DNA of 64,000 nt from Pedobacter sp. MC2016-24 (GCF_015223055.1 NZ_JADFBX010000003.1:186001-250000), one strand, 5' to 3'; positions 51,897 through 62,552 are shown, counted from the first letter of the stretch. The notes: generated by a model from the sequence alone, not told the origin. Translations and numbers: made by a program.

Positions 51897-53459
51897 TTAG
51901 TTAAAACTCTTCCTGACTTTTATTATAATTCCAACGGAATTATTAAGAAGGCTACCCTTATCGAATGCAAGGGTTGCTCCTCCATAAAGATTACTATGAA
52001 ATGATCTGCCAGTCTCGTAAAGCATTGAAAATTGTCCGACAGTTTTAAATAAATCAACAGGATTAGAGTATTTTCCTCCTGTTGATTTTCCATATGGACT
52101 TGTACCAAAAGTTCCATAATTATCAGAATAACTTAATTTGAGTTTTAGATCCCAAGCGTTGAATGCTCCTAAAAAACCTATATGCCATGCGATAACGCGA
52201 TTATTAATGAAATAGTCAAATGGATCATGAGCTTGTCCTTCTCTCGCGTTAGTCGCAGGTGTGATGAAAGGGTTTCCTAATCCCAATCTTTTATAACTCC
52301 AGCCAATTCTATAATAGTAGTTATTGTAATAATCCTCGTCGCCTGAAGCAGTTGGAATAGACCAGGGATATCCCGCCTGATCTTTTGTATAAAAATATTC
52401 GATTAATATTTTTTTCCAGCTCAATCCTCTGTTTTGCAAATAAAAATTTTTATTTTCGATAGTAATTCCGTTCAACCCGTCTCTAATATTTGCAAGTTTT
52501 GAAAGTGCGCCCACATCATATATATTTTGTCTATATAAAGTGAATTTTAAATTATTATTGTAATTGAATTCTGCACCTAAATCTATCGATCCTAATTGAT
52601 TTCCAATTTTTGATCTTGCTACCTTTTCTCCACCATAAGCCTTGCCAGTCACAACATAAAAAAATGTTTGTAATGAAGAAAGTTTGAAATCATCGCCGAA
52701 TGCCACTTTTTGGTCATCCCATTGAACTTGATGATTAAATCCTCCAATTAAGTTAAGTTTCCAATCTTGTTTGCCAAATCTAACATACAGTGATTTTTGA
52801 TGTAAATATGTATCAGCAAAATAATCATCAACATTATAGCTTTCTTTTCCATTTTCGTCCTTAATTAATTTAAGAACTCTAGTTTTACCGGACCAACCAT
52901 GTACGAAATTTCCTTTTACTGAAAATAAACCTTCCAAAAGGGGCAACCTATAAAATTCTGGGATTGAAATGTCAATTTTTGGGATGCCTAGTGCATTGCC
53001 AGAAACGGAAAAATTCCCTGAACTAAGCGTGGTATCACCGTTGAACCCCATTACGTCGGTTGTTCTTCCAATCGTAAGTTGAAATATACTTAATCGCAAT
53101 TTTGCATATGCTTGGATTATATTTAAGTTTGTTCTATAACCAATGTTTGCTCTTGCTTCAAGCCCATAACCAAAATCAAACATTTTTTGTTGCTTGTGGG
53201 TAGAAATCGGCAACATATCGAAGTCTTTTTTTAACCGACCGATAAAACTAGTTGATAGTCCGCGGCTTGGTAAAGACCCGTAAGTGTTTGAACGCAACCA
53301 AAATGGAACAGTTTTGTCTGTGGTACCAATAACCTGTGTCTCGATTTGAGAGTGAATAACGTCTTTTTGAGAAAAGGCTGCTTTTACAACAACTAAATTC
53401 ATAATAAAAAATAATAAAAGTCTTTTATTTAAGAATTTGCCATTAATTTTTAGATGCAT
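51897..53459 (-). CDS. Capsule assembly protein Wzi family
   Basis: 520 aa with a signal peptide (LFFIMNLVVVKAAFS) and many alternating beta strands with aromatic residues, ending as an outer membrane barrel. Stretches such as PFWLRSNTYGSLP, LRLSIFQLTIGRTTDVMGFN and SYSDNYGTFG are characteristic of Bacteroidota Wzi-like outer membrane proteins. It probably anchors or helps assemble the polymer at the cell surface. It is transcribed against the operon and ends 7 nt from its last gene. Confidence 0.85.
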   Translation of the reverse strand: MHLKINGKFLNKRLLLFFIMNLVVVKAAFSQKDVIHSQIETQVIGTTDKTVPFWLRSNTYGSLPSRGLSTSFIGRLKKDFDMLPISTHKQQKMFDFGYGLEARANIGYRTNLNIIQAYAKLRLSIFQLTIGRTTDVMGFNGDTTLSSGNFSVSGNALGIPKIDISIPEFYRLPLLEGLFSVKGNFVHGWSGKTRVLKLIKDENGKESYNVDDYFADTYLHQKSLYVRFGKQDWKLNLIGGFNHQVQWDDQKVAFGDDFKLSSLQTFFYVVTGKAYGGEKVARSKIGNQLGSIDLGAEFNYNNNLKFTLYRQNIYDVGALSKLANIRDGLNGITIENKNFYLQNRGLSWKKILIEYFYTKDQAGYPWSIPTASGDEDYYNNYYYRIGWSYKRLGLGNPFITPATNAREGQAHDPFDYFINNRVIAWHIGFLGAFNAWDLKLKLSYSDNYGTFGTSPYGKSTGGKYSNPVDLFKTVGQFSMLYETGRSFHSNLYGGATLAFDKGSLLNNSVGIIIKVRKSFN

Positions 53460-53959
53460 TTTTTTTTATTAAACCTATCTTACGAATTTAGGTAAAAGTA
53501 TTCAGAATGTAGCTTTTGTTTAGTTCTTCTGGGCCAATTTTATAATATCACTGAATATTCGATCTTTGGTTACAGTTGTGAATTTACAATTGCAAAATTG
53601 AAATATAGGGTAGAATATTTAGTCAAAGAAATAAAAAGTTTCATAATAATCTTAATTTTTGAACTCAATTATCCAACAACTAGTTAGTTTTTTAATAATG
53701 TATATGGAAAGTGTTGGATTGTAATAAAATATTAACGTAGATGGAGTAGCTTTGAAAATATTAAACCTATATTTAAAATAGATTAAATTATATTAATCAA
53801 GCAGGGGGTGTTTTGCAATTAGCAATTAAAAGGATTATGATTTTATGATTTAAATTGGGTAATTAATGCCTTGGGAATGGACTGTTATCTTTACCGTCTA
53901 TATAGTTTATCTCACTCGAATTGCAAATTCGAGTGAGATAAACTACTTGTTATAATATA
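53460..53959. other. AT-rich divergent intergenic region
   Basis: 500 nt between the Wzi-like gene (-) and the OafA-type gene (+) with no gene. It should contain the Wzi promoter. The only distinct element is the 20-bp hairpin at 53903-53945. Confidence 0.5.
53903..53945. promoter_or_regulatory. Perfect 20-bp hairpin directly upstream of the acyltransferase start
   Basis: Arms 53903-53922 and 53926-53945 are exact reverse complements with only a 3-nt loop. It ends 14 nt before ATG 53960. Terminators usually follow genes; here it precedes one, with no gene immediately upstream. It could block expression as an attenuator or mark a mobile-element end. Confidence 0.7.
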
Positions 53960-55081
53960 ATGTTTTTCACTGAAATGACTAGTAAAATGATAAAAACTAA
54001 TAAATTAGATTATGTAGATGCGTTAAGAGGATATGCAATCCTATTAGTTATTTTTGCACATACAGGCCAAATGTTTCCTAAAGAATATCCTGAAGTTTTA
54101 AATTCCATGATTGCGTTTGGTCCTAGGGGAGTGCAACTTTTTTTTATTGTCAGTGCATTTACATTATTTTTATCTTGTGAACGACGTTTTAACAATGATA
54201 GCAAACCTATATTACACTTTTTCATCCGAAGGTTTTTTAGAATAGCCCCATTATATTATTTAGGAATTTTATTCTATTCCATTTATGCTTTTTATCAAGG
54301 AACTCTCAATATCAGTAGTATTTTAAGTAATGTTTTTTTTGTAAATACTTTGTCGCCATATTGGACTGTTAATGGACTTGTACCTGGAGGGTGGTCAATT
54401 TCTTGTGAAATGATTTTCTACTTATTTGTGCCTATGTTATTCGTAAAGATTAAATCTCTGAACGATGCAGTATTATTTACTATCATAGGTCTATGTATTT
54501 CAATTTTTTTTCAAATTCTATTATCAAGGTTCAATTTTGATGTTAACTCGGTTACTTGGCAACAGTTTATTCCATATATTTTTCCAAGATCTATACCTGT
54601 CTTCGGAATAGGTATTTGTTTCTACTATGTTATTTTTAAGCAGGATCGCTCTATCAAGCCAATTTATGTTATGGTGTTTGCACTGTTATTAATAATTGGA
54701 ACGGTATTTAATTCAGGATTTCTTTTTATTTATTTCCAAACTTTTGCATTCGGAGTAGTAGCAATGGCACTGTCAAAGCGAAATTTTAAGCTTGTTGTGA
54801 ATCGAGTTGTTAAGTATTTTGGGAAAATCAGTTATAGCATGTATATGGCTCACTTTTTGATAGTTGAAGGTGTGGAATATTTTGGTTTTTTTGATAGATT
54901 TCCATTGACAAACCAAAAATATCTAGTAGCATATTTCGCCCTTAAGTTTCTTCTTATATTGTTTGTTACAACGGGTATTTCCGGTTTAATATATCGAATC
55001 GTAGAAGTTCCAAGTCAGAATCTAGGAAAAAAGGTTATAGCAATAACTAATAAAAATAATAAGGAGGGAATTATAATTTAA
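53960..55081 (+). CDS. OafA/YrhL-type membrane acyltransferase
   Basis: 373 aa, about ten transmembrane segments. The family start KLDYVDALRGYAILLVIFAH (about residues 14-33) contains the conserved Arg and His; further on NGLVPGGWSISCEMIFYLFV (about 140-159) and KYFGKISYSMYMAHFLIVEG. Acyltransferase family 3 enzymes transfer acetyl groups to extracytoplasmic sugars. Three candidate ATGs (53960, 53975, 53987) are in frame; the family usually starts close to the third. Terminated by the hairpin at 55081. Confidence 0.88.
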   Translation: MFFTEMTSKMIKTNKLDYVDALRGYAILLVIFAHTGQMFPKEYPEVLNSMIAFGPRGVQLFFIVSAFTLFLSCERRFNNDSKPILHFFIRRFFRIAPLYYLGILFYSIYAFYQGTLNISSILSNVFFVNTLSPYWTVNGLVPGGWSISCEMIFYLFVPMLFVKIKSLNDAVLFTIIGLCISIFFQILLSRFNFDVNSVTWQQFIPYIFPRSIPVFGIGICFYYVIFKQDRSIKPIYVMVFALLLIIGTVFNSGFLFIYFQTFAFGVVAMALSKRNFKLVVNRVVKYFGKISYSMYMAHFLIVEGVEYFGFFDRFPLTNQKYLVAYFALKFLLILFVTTGISGLIYRIVEVPSQNLGKKVIAITNKNNKEGIII

Positions 55082-55113
55082 CTTGATGCTAGGTTAATCG
55101 CCTAGCATCAAGT
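55081..55113. terminator. Bidirectional terminator between convergent genes
   Basis: Perfect 13-bp arms (55081-55093 and 55101-55113) with a 7-nt loop between the acyltransferase (+) stop at 55081 and the manC (-) stop at 55118. Confidence 0.88.
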
Positions 55114-55117
55114 CGTA

Positions 55118-56197
55118 TTAAATAAATTCTTTACCAAGCTGATTTGTCATTTGACTCACGACTTGTTTAATGGCTTGTTCTTCAGCCTTTGGATAGATCA
55201 ATAGTGCATTCCCTTCATCCACAATGATAAAGTTGTTTAATCCTCTTATGACAGCTAATTTATTATTGCTAATCTGTATTATGCTATTTGTTGTTTCAGC
55301 AACATTGATATGCTGGGCTGAAATTACATTGTTGTTTTCATCTTTAGGAGCAGTTTCATAAAGCGAGGCCCAAGTGCCCAAATCAGACCAGCCGAAATCT
55401 GCAGGTATTGTGTAAACATTGTCAGCCTGTTCCATGACTGCGTAATCTATAGAAATATTTGGAGATGCCGGATAGTGTTCATCTATAAAGCCGCGCTCGG
55501 CATCAGTATTGTAAAGCAAATTACCCTTTTCAAACAACAGATGAATTTCTGTGGCATATTTTTGTAATGCATTGATGATTGATCCAACCTTCCAGATAAA
55601 AATGCCGGCATTCCAAACATAATTGCCTTCTGTTAAAAACTGTTTAGCTTGTTCTAAAGATGGTTTTTCTTTAAATTGGACTACTTTGTGTACACCATTA
55701 TTTTGATGGGATTCATACTTGATATAACCGTAACCGGTGTCCGGTCTGGTCGGAGAAATTCCTAAGGTTACCAGTGCTTGATTATGTTCGGTATAATTTA
55801 GCGCTTGTTTTATTTTGTCAATAAATATATCTTCATAGAGTATGAAATGGTCCGAGGGAGCAACGATAATGCTTGCGTTTTTGTTTAAAGCTCTGAGTTT
55901 AAATGATGCATATGCAATGCATGGTGCAGTATTGTTTCTAGTGGGCTCACAGATCAATTGTGCTGTAGTGACTCCTTTTAGTTGATTCAATATGATTTCT
56001 TCATATTGACTATTTGTCACAATAAATATGTTTTCTTTAGGGCAAAGCTTTAGGAAACGTTCGTAAGTCAATTGGAGTAAGGATTTCCCTACGCCTAAGA
56101 TATCGAGAAATTGTTTAGGAAAGTTATTGCGACTTTTTGGCCAGAAACGGCTACCAACTCCGCCAGCCATTATAAGAACATAGTTGTTTGTATTCAT
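55118..56197 (-). CDS. manC: Mannose-1-phosphate guanylyltransferase
   Basis: 359 aa. Nucleotidyltransferase signature MAGGVGSRFWPKSRNNFPKQ at about residues 10-29, then PSDHFI and the KPSLEQAKQFL and WNAGIFIWKVGS stretches of the GDP-mannose family. It lacks the C-terminal phosphomannose isomerase domain of bifunctional forms. Makes GDP-mannose for the gmd/fcl path. The start overlaps the fcl stop by one base (TAATG), so the genes are coupled. Last gene of the - strand operon. Confidence 0.95.
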   Translation of the reverse strand: MNTNNYVLIMAGGVGSRFWPKSRNNFPKQFLDILGVGKSLLQLTYERFLKLCPKENIFIVTNSQYEEIILNQLKGVTTAQLICEPTRNNTAPCIAYASFKLRALNKNASIIVAPSDHFILYEDIFIDKIKQALNYTEHNQALVTLGISPTRPDTGYGYIKYESHQNNGVHKVVQFKEKPSLEQAKQFLTEGNYVWNAGIFIWKVGSIINALQKYATEIHLLFEKGNLLYNTDAERGFIDEHYPASPNISIDYAVMEQADNVYTIPADFGWSDLGTWASLYETAPKDENNNVISAQHINVAETTNSIIQISNNKLAVIRGLNNFIIVDEGNALLIYPKAEEQAIKQVVSQMTNQLGKEFI

Positions 56198-57129
56198 TAA
56201 TTCCAGTTTAAATCTTTTACTTGTTGATATACCTTGGTAATTCCCTCTGCCAATGAAACTTTAGCTTTCCACCCTTGGGCATTGAGTTTACTTACATCCA
56301 TTAATTTTCTTGGTGTTCCGTCTGGCTTAGTAGTATCAGTTACGATTTTGCCTTTAAATCCCACAATCTTAACTACTAGTTGAGCAAGTTCGAGAATTGA
56401 CACATCTTCTCCTACTCCAATATTAACCAATCCGGATTCATTATAATTCTGCATTAGATAGAAGCAGGCTTCGGCTAAGTCATCTACATATAGAAATTCT
56501 CTTTTTGGTGTTCCTGTGCCCCAGATGGTGACTGTTGCGTCACCATTGTTCTTTGCAGTAATAACTTTACGGATCAATGCTGGTAAAACATGAGAATTGT
56601 TCAGGTCATAATTATCATTGGGTCCGTAAAGATTCGTCGGCATTACAGAAATGTAATTGCATCCATATTGTGATCGGTAGGCGTCACACATCTTGATGCC
56701 TGCGATCTTTGCAATAGCATACGGTTCGTTTGTGGGCTCTAGCTCCCCTGTCAACAAGTAATCTTCTTTTAAAGGTTGTGGAGCCAATTTAGGATAGATG
56801 CAAGATGAGCCCAGAAACATCAGTTTGTTAACATTATTTACGTAAGCAGAATGAATCACATTGTTTTGAATCATTAGATTTTCAAATAAAAAATCTGCCC
56901 TGTAAATGTTATTCGCCAATATACCTCCAACTTTTGCCGCAGCAAGAAACACGTACTCCGGTTTTTCAGTTATAAAGAAATCTGCCACTTCTAGTTGATT
57001 TCGCAGATCTAATTCTTTTGAAGAACGTGTAATGATATTTTCGAAACCTTCGTTTTTTAGTTTTCTGACTATAGCAGAGCCAACCATTCCATTGTGGCCT
57101 GCAACGTATATTTTTGAAGCTTTTTCCAT
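56197..57129 (-). CDS. fcl: GDP-L-fucose synthase
   Basis: 310 aa SDR protein: [19 protein letters not shown] (about residues 6-24) is the NADP-binding start, [12 protein letters not shown] follows, [11 protein letters not shown] holds the catalytic Ser, and [10 protein letters not shown] (about 134-143) the YxxxK pair. Converts GDP-4-keto-6-deoxymannose to GDP-L-fucose. The ATG follows directly on the stop of the WecG-type gene. Supports the GT11-like transferase at 43550. Confidence 0.95.
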   Translation of the reverse strand: MEKASKIYVAGHNGMVGSAIVRKLKNEGFENIITRSSKELDLRNQLEVADFFITEKPEYVFLAAAKVGGILANNIYRADFLFENLMIQNNVIHSAYVNNVNKLMFLGSSCIYPKLAPQPLKEDYLLTGELEPTNEPYAIAKIAGIKMCDAYRSQYGCNYISVMPTNLYGPNDNYDLNNSHVLPALIRKVITAKNNGDATVTIWGTGTPKREFLYVDDLAEACFYLMQNYNESGLVNIGVGEDVSILELAQLVVKIVGFKGKIVTDTTKPDGTPRKLMDVSKLNAQGWKAKVSLAEGITKVYQQVKDLNWN

Positions 57130-57876
57130 TTATTTTTTTTTAAGCTTTTCCTTTATAATAAGATATAGGAACAAGGTGTTAGTTTTAAAGTATCTTTTGA
57201 AAAGTCTTTTTGGTTCTTGAATTAACCGAAATAACCATTCCAGACTGTTTTTTTGCATCCAATTTGGAGCGCGTTTTTGCATGCCGACTAAAACAGGTAG
57301 CGCACCGCCAATACCAATCATCAAAGCAGGGATCTTTCCTTTCATTTCATTCATCCATTTTTCCTGTTTCGGACAACCCAGTACAACAAAAACGATATTG
57401 GCTCCTGACTCTTTGATTTTATTGATTATTTCTTTTGACTCCTCTGTTGTTAAGGAACGAAAAGGTGGTGAGTACATGCCCGCAATATCTAAGCTGCTAT
57501 AATTAGTTTTTAAATAATCAAAGGTGGAATCAAGCATGTTTTGTGCTCCTCCATAAAAATAGACAGAAAGATTTTCCTTATCTGATTGAGAAAGTAGGGC
57601 TGGTAACAAACTCATGCCGTCTACTCTGTCTTGGTGTTGATTATGTAGTAGTTTAAAGCTTTTGGCTAATGGCATTCCGTCTGGGGTTACCAAATCGGCA
57701 TTGTTAACTATTTGCTGAAATGATTTAGACTGATGTGCCTCAATAAGCATATGTACATTGGCTACGCAAACGTAAGATGAAGTTTTTGTTTTTGCCAAAT
57801 TAATGATGGCACTTACAAATTCGCTGTAAGTGCCATTTGATATATCAATAGATAATATTTTTTTTTTGGGAAGCAT
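57130..57876 (-). CDS. WecG/TagA/CpsF family glycosyltransferase
   Basis: 248 aa with the family pattern: SYVCVANVHMLIEAHQSKSF (about residues 34-53), DLVTPDGMPLAKSFKLL (about 61-77), the GGAQNMLDSTFDYLK region, and IVFVVLGCPKQEKWM (about 160-174). WecG/TagA-type enzymes transfer a sugar (often ManNAc or ManNAcA) to the lipid-linked first sugar. It sits inside the GDP-fucose operon, 8 nt from gmd and directly adjoining fcl, so it is co-regulated with fucose supply. Confidence 0.92.
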   Translation of the reverse strand: MLPKKKILSIDISNGTYSEFVSAIINLAKTKTSSYVCVANVHMLIEAHQSKSFQQIVNNADLVTPDGMPLAKSFKLLHNQHQDRVDGMSLLPALLSQSDKENLSVYFYGGAQNMLDSTFDYLKTNYSSLDIAGMYSPPFRSLTTEESKEIINKIKESGANIVFVVLGCPKQEKWMNEMKGKIPALMIGIGGALPVLVGMQKRAPNWMQKNSLEWLFRLIQEPKRLFKRYFKTNTLFLYLIIKEKLKKK

Positions 57877-57884
57877 AGAAATGC

Positions 57885-59000
57885 TTATTCGAATTGATTT
57901 TTAACAATATAACCAGCCTCTTTCAACATTCTTTCTTTCTGGAAGTGTTTAACATCAGAATTCATCATGTCATTAACTAATGCTGATAAGTCATATTTTG
58001 GTACCCAATTTAGTTTTTCTTTACATTTAGTAGGATCCCCGATCAAAAGGTCTACTTCCGTAGGGCGGAAGTATCTTTTGTCTACGGCAATAACTTCCTT
58101 ACCAATTTTAACCTGGTAATCCGGATTACTGCAAGCTACAACAAAACCTATTTCCTCAGCGCCTTCACCTTTAAATTCGAGTTCAATACCAACTTCAGAA
58201 AAAGCCATCTTAATGAAATCACGCACAGTGGTTGTTACCCCTGTGGCAATTACAAAATCTTCTGGTTTATCCTGTTGTAAGATTAACCACATGGCTTCTA
58301 CATAATCTTTAGCGTGTCCCCAATCTCTACGGGCATCAAGATTTCCAAGGTATAATTTATCCTGCATACCTAATGCAATCTTAGCTGTTCCTCTTGTGAT
58401 TTTACGGGTTACAAAGGTTTCTCCTCGTAACGGACTTTCGTGATTAAACAATATTCCGTTGCAAGCAAACATACCATAAGCCTCGCGATAATTTACCGTA
58501 ATCCAATAGGCATACATTTTAGCAACTGCATAAGGAGATCTTGGATAAAATGGCGTAGTTTCAGATTGAGGCACAGCTTGAACTAATCCATATAATTCTG
58601 AAGTAGAGGCTTGATACACTTTCGTTTTTTCTACTAATCCAAGGATTCGTATGGCTTCCAAGATTCTGAGTGTACCAATTCCGTCTGCATTAGCTGTGTA
58701 TTCTGGGGTTTCAAAGCTTACCTGCACATGGCTCATGGCACCCAAATTATAAATTTCATCTGGCTGTACTTGCTGTATAATGCGAATTAAATTCGTTGAA
58801 TCGCTTAAATCACCATAATGCAATATGAAACGAACATCGCGTTCATGTGGATCTTGATAAAGATGGTCAATACGATCGGTATTGAATAAAGAACTTCGGC
58901 GTTTGATGCCATGAACTTCGTATCCTTTTTTAAGTAGAAAATCTGCTAAGTAAGATCCGTCTTGTCCTGTTATGCCTGTGATTAGTGCTTTCTTGATCAT
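57885..59000 (-). CDS. gmd: GDP-mannose 4,6-dehydratase
   Basis: 371 aa extended [23 protein letters not shown] (about residues 4-23), [20 protein letters not shown] (about 85-104), catalytic [13 protein letters not shown] (about 153-165), [16 protein letters not shown] (about 186-201). First enzyme of GDP-L-fucose formation from GDP-mannose. First gene of the - strand operon gmd, wecG-type, fcl, manC, and divergent from ugd across a 352-nt region. Confidence 0.96.
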   Translation of the reverse strand: MIKKALITGITGQDGSYLADFLLKKGYEVHGIKRRSSLFNTDRIDHLYQDPHERDVRFILHYGDLSDSTNLIRIIQQVQPDEIYNLGAMSHVQVSFETPEYTANADGIGTLRILEAIRILGLVEKTKVYQASTSELYGLVQAVPQSETTPFYPRSPYAVAKMYAYWITVNYREAYGMFACNGILFNHESPLRGETFVTRKITRGTAKIALGMQDKLYLGNLDARRDWGHAKDYVEAMWLILQQDKPEDFVIATGVTTTVRDFIKMAFSEVGIELEFKGEGAEEIGFVVACSNPDYQVKIGKEVIAVDKRYFRPTEVDLLIGDPTKCKEKLNWVPKYDLSALVNDMMNSDVKHFQKERMLKEAGYIVKNQFE

Positions 59001-59352
59001 GGAATTAAAATATAGTGTTTAAATGTTGCGAATGTGCGCGAATCTATGTTTTTTTAGTTAAAGTCGCTGTTTGAATTGTTAATATACCTATTTTTGGGTA
59101 CTTGAAGCGTAACAAATATTCCTTTTTAAGTAATTTTCATCTTAATCTTAATGTAGATTTTATCTTTTGTTAACAGTTGTCAGTCATTTTTATTATTTTG
59201 CTATAAAGATATCTATTTCTGGTTAAATATTTATATTTGCATAGTCTGTTTGTTGGAGTTTTTCTGGTGAACTCAATTAAATCTGTAAAATTAGCTGGTT
59301 TGAATTGCTGTTTAAAGATTCTTTTCTTATGAAATCTTAAAATAAATTTGAA
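59001..59352. promoter_or_regulatory. Divergent promoter region of gmd and ugd
   Basis: 352 nt without a gene. On the + strand a TTTTG at 59206-59210 followed after 21 nt by TATATTTG at 59232-59239 fits the Bacteroidota TTG...TAnnTTTG promoter, about 115 nt before ugd. The promoter of the gmd operon on the other strand could not be fixed. Confidence 0.6.
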
Positions 59353-60750
59353 ATGAAGAAAATTACAAATATTTGCTGCATTGGTGCAGGTTATGTCGGT
59401 GGGCCGACTATGTCGGTTATTGCAAAGCAATGTCCAGAAATTAAAGTTACCGTAGTCGATCTGAGTGAGGCAAGGATATCTGCCTGGAATGATGAAAATA
59501 TTGACAATATCCCTGTTTATGAGCCAGGGTTAAGCGAGGTTGTTGCTGAAGCTAGAGGAAGAAATTTATTTTTTTCTACGGAAGTCGAAAAGGCTATTGA
59601 CGAAGCTGAAATGATTTTTATATCTGTAAATACACCAACAAAAACTTACGGTGCTGGTAAGGGAATGGGGGCAGATTTAAAATGGATAGAGCTTTGTGCT
59701 AGACAAATTGCCAGAGTATCTACTACTGATAAAATTATTGTTGAAAAATCGACTCTGCCTGTTCGTACAGCGGAAGCTATAAGAGATATATTAGCTAATA
59801 CTGGCAATGGAGTTAATTTTCAAGTTTTATCCAATCCTGAGTTTCTTGCTGAAGGAACTGCAGTTCCTGATCTTTTAAGTCCAGATAGAGTTTTAATCGG
59901 CGGTGACCAAACTGTTGAGGGTAAGGAAGCTATTCAGGCATTAGTTGATATTTATGCACATTGGATTCCCAAAGACAGAATTCTTACCACCAATGTTTGG
60001 TCTTCCGAGCTGTCAAAACTAGTGGCTAATGCTTTTCTCGCCCAGAGGATTTCTTCTATTAATTCAATCTCCGAATTGTGCGAAAAAACGGAAGCAGATA
60101 TCAATGAAGTCGCAAAAGCGATCGGAACCGATAGTAGAATTGGATCAAAATTTTTAAAAGCTTCAGTTGGTTTCGGTGGGTCGTGTTTTCAAAAGGATAT
60201 TTTAAACTTGGTTTATATATCGAGATCTTTTGGGCTACAAGAAGTGGCAGATTATTGGGAGCGAGTTATTATTATGAATGATCATCAAAAGAAGCGTTTC
60301 GCTCACAATATAGTGAAGGATTTGTATAATACGGTTTCAGGTAAGAAAATTACATTTTTAGGATGGGCATTTAAAAAAGACACTAACGACACACGTGAAT
60401 CTGCCGCGATTTATGTGGCTGATGAGTTGTTAAATGAACAGGCTAAGATAAGGGTTTATGATCCTAAGGTTAAGGAACATCAAATTTATGAGGATCTGGA
60501 TTATCTGAATACACGTAAGCCTGAAGAAAATAAGGAACAAGTTAAGATATTTGAGGACCCTTATCGTGCTTGTGAAAACGCGCACGCGATTTCAATTTTA
60601 ACAGAGTGGGATGAATTTAAGGATTATGATTGGCAGCGCATATATGATAATATGTTGAAGCCTGCTAAAATATTTGATGGACGAAATATACTGGATGCAG
60701 AAAAGCTTAGATCAATTGGATTTAAAGTAACCTCTATTGGTGTTAAATAA
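59353..60750 (+). CDS. ugd: UDP-glucose 6-dehydrogenase
   Basis: 465 aa. NAD-binding start [20 protein letters not shown] (about residues 6-25), catalytic Cys in [18 protein letters not shown] (about 269-286), and [20 protein letters not shown] (about 328-347). The length and FGGSCFQKD form match the animal-type UGDH branch found in some bacteria. Produces UDP-glucuronate for the polymer. Start of a + strand operon with rfbD and a nucleotidyltransferase. Confidence 0.95.
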   Translation: MKKITNICCIGAGYVGGPTMSVIAKQCPEIKVTVVDLSEARISAWNDENIDNIPVYEPGLSEVVAEARGRNLFFSTEVEKAIDEAEMIFISVNTPTKTYGAGKGMGADLKWIELCARQIARVSTTDKIIVEKSTLPVRTAEAIRDILANTGNGVNFQVLSNPEFLAEGTAVPDLLSPDRVLIGGDQTVEGKEAIQALVDIYAHWIPKDRILTTNVWSSELSKLVANAFLAQRISSINSISELCEKTEADINEVAKAIGTDSRIGSKFLKASVGFGGSCFQKDILNLVYISRSFGLQEVADYWERVIIMNDHQKKRFAHNIVKDLYNTVSGKKITFLGWAFKKDTNDTRESAAIYVADELLNEQAKIRVYDPKVKEHQIYEDLDYLNTRKPEENKEQVKIFEDPYRACENAHAISILTEWDEFKDYDWQRIYDNMLKPAKIFDGRNILDAEKLRSIGFKVTSIGVK

Positions 60751-60776
60751 GTAGATTTATCATTATTATAGAAAAT

Positions 60777-61634
60777 TTGAAAACATTAGTACTTGGTGCT
60801 TCAGGACAATTAGGGCAATGCCTTAAGGCTGTTGCAGAAAAAAGAAACATCACTAACCTGGAGTTCCCGGATGAAACAGCAGGAAATATCCTGGACGTAG
60901 AAAAACTAAAAACTTTGTTTGCAGAGCTGCAGCCAACACATGTAATCAATTGTGCGGCATATACCGCGGTTGATAAAGCCGAAGATGATGTGGATTTGTG
61001 TCGGTTGATCAATAAACAGGGTGCTTTAAATGTAGCGCAGGTTTGTAAGGAATTTGGCGCAACATTAATCCATGTATCTACAGATTTTATATTTGAAGGT
61101 AACGTTGTGGAATTGCTTAAAGAAGATGATGTTGCCGAGCCGATCAGCATTTACGGCTTGACTAAGCTGGAGGGAGAAATTGACATCATCAATCAACTTC
61201 CTGAGCATTACATTTTACGAACCAGCTGGCTGTATTCGGAATATGCCAATAACTTTGTAAAGACCATGTTGAAATTAGGTGCGGAAAGAGATGAGCTGAG
61301 CATTATTGCCGATCAGATTGGTTCACCTACCTATGCCATTGACTTAGCCGCTGCGATTTTAGATATCATCATTTCTGAGCAAAAAGATTATGGTGTATAT
61401 CATTTTAGCAATGAAGGTTCAATTTCCTGGTTTGATTTTGCCAAGGCAATTTTTGAAATCAGCAATACAGAAGTAAAAGTAAATCCAATTCCAACTTCGG
61501 CTTATCCTACCAGGGCCAGACGTCCGAAGTTTTCTGTAATGGATAAGACCAAAATCAAAAATACATTTGGCATTGAAATTCCATACTGGAGAGATAGCCT
61601 GGTTAACTGCATAAAACAATTATCTAAAAATTAG
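60777..61634 (+). CDS. rfbD: dTDP-4-dehydrorhamnose reductase
   Basis: 285 aa from TTG 60777; no ATG fits the conserved N-terminus KTLVLGASGQLGQCLKAV. SDR pattern with NCAAYTAVDKAEDD, a VSTDFIFEG stretch and catalytic YGLTKLEGE. Reduces dTDP-4-dehydrorhamnose to dTDP-L-rhamnose. The other rhamnose genes (rfbA, rfbB, rfbC) are not in the window, so precursors come from elsewhere. Lies 26 nt after ugd; the rare TTG start may lower its expression. Confidence 0.9.
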   Translation: MKTLVLGASGQLGQCLKAVAEKRNITNLEFPDETAGNILDVEKLKTLFAELQPTHVINCAAYTAVDKAEDDVDLCRLINKQGALNVAQVCKEFGATLIHVSTDFIFEGNVVELLKEDDVAEPISIYGLTKLEGEIDIINQLPEHYILRTSWLYSEYANNFVKTMLKLGAERDELSIIADQIGSPTYAIDLAAAILDIIISEQKDYGVYHFSNEGSISWFDFAKAIFEISNTEVKVNPIPTSAYPTRARRPKFSVMDKTKIKNTFGIEIPYWRDSLVNCIKQLSKN

Positions 61635-61640
61635 CGTACA

Positions 61641-62552
61641 ATGTCTGAATTAAAACCTTCACTTGTCATTTTAGCAGCCGGAATGGCTAGCCGATATGGT
61701 GGCAACAAACAAACAGAGTCATTTGGCCCTTCTGGCGAAACGATTATGGAGTATTCCATTTATGATGCCATCAAGGCTGGATTTGGTAAAGTCATTTTCA
61801 TCATTCGTGAAGAATTTGCAGCCGCCTTTAAAGCCGCCATTGAGCCGAAGCTTGCAGGTAAGGTAGAATTGGATTATGTATATCAGTCATTGGATAAATT
61901 TAGCGGCGGTAGGAAAATCCCAAATGAGCGGACAAAGCCTTTTGGTACACAACATGCGCTGCTTTGCACAAAGGATGTTTTAGATGGCCCATTTGCAGTA
62001 ATCAATGCAGATGATTTTTATGGTTATGAAGCATTTCAGCTGGCTTACGAATTTTTAAGCACAGCGGTGCAGGATGGTAAATATGCAAGCCTTGGTTACG
62101 AGTTGAAAAATACCTTGAGTGACAATGGCTCTGTAACCAGGGGGGAGATCAGTGTAAATGAAGCTGGAAACATTACAGGTATCATTGAACGTAAATCTAT
62201 TTTTAAGAAAGATGGATTGGCCGTGCTTGAGGAAGATGGTGAGGAAAGAACCTTGCCGCTGGATACCAAGGTAAGTATGAATTTTTTCTGTTTTACGCCT
62301 GAGTTTGTGAACTGGTCTGAAGGAGAGTACGGTAAATTCCTGGATGAGAATCTAGATACGCAGCTAAAAGCGGAATTTCTGATCCCTGAAGTGGCCGATA
62401 TCTGTATCAATGCAGGCAAAGCAGAATTAAAAATGATTCCTACAACAGCCAAATGGTTCGGGGTTACTTTTAAAGAGGACGCTGCTATTGTTAAAGCCGA
62501 ATTGCAAAAATTAGTGGATGAAGGAGTTTATCCGGCTAATTTGTGGAGTTGA
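61641..62552 (+). CDS. Sugar-phosphate nucleotidyltransferase
   Basis: 303 aa. NTP-transferase signature LVILAAGMASRYGGNKQTES (about residues 8-27) with the acidic FAVINADDFYGY (about 116-127) and a KPFGTQHALL stretch. This form (AAGMASRYGG) is a Bacteroidota family of nucleotidyltransferases often beside sugar kinases; the nucleotide and sugar are not fixed by sequence. It starts 6 nt after rfbD in the ugd operon. Followed by a terminator hairpin. Confidence 0.85.
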   Translation: MSELKPSLVILAAGMASRYGGNKQTESFGPSGETIMEYSIYDAIKAGFGKVIFIIREEFAAAFKAAIEPKLAGKVELDYVYQSLDKFSGGRKIPNERTKPFGTQHALLCTKDVLDGPFAVINADDFYGYEAFQLAYEFLSTAVQDGKYASLGYELKNTLSDNGSVTRGEISVNEAGNITGIIERKSIFKKDGLAVLEEDGEERTLPLDTKVSMNFFCFTPEFVNWSEGEYGKFLDENLDTQLKAEFLIPEVADICINAGKAELKMIPTTAKWFGVTFKEDAAIVKAELQKLVDEGVYPANLWS

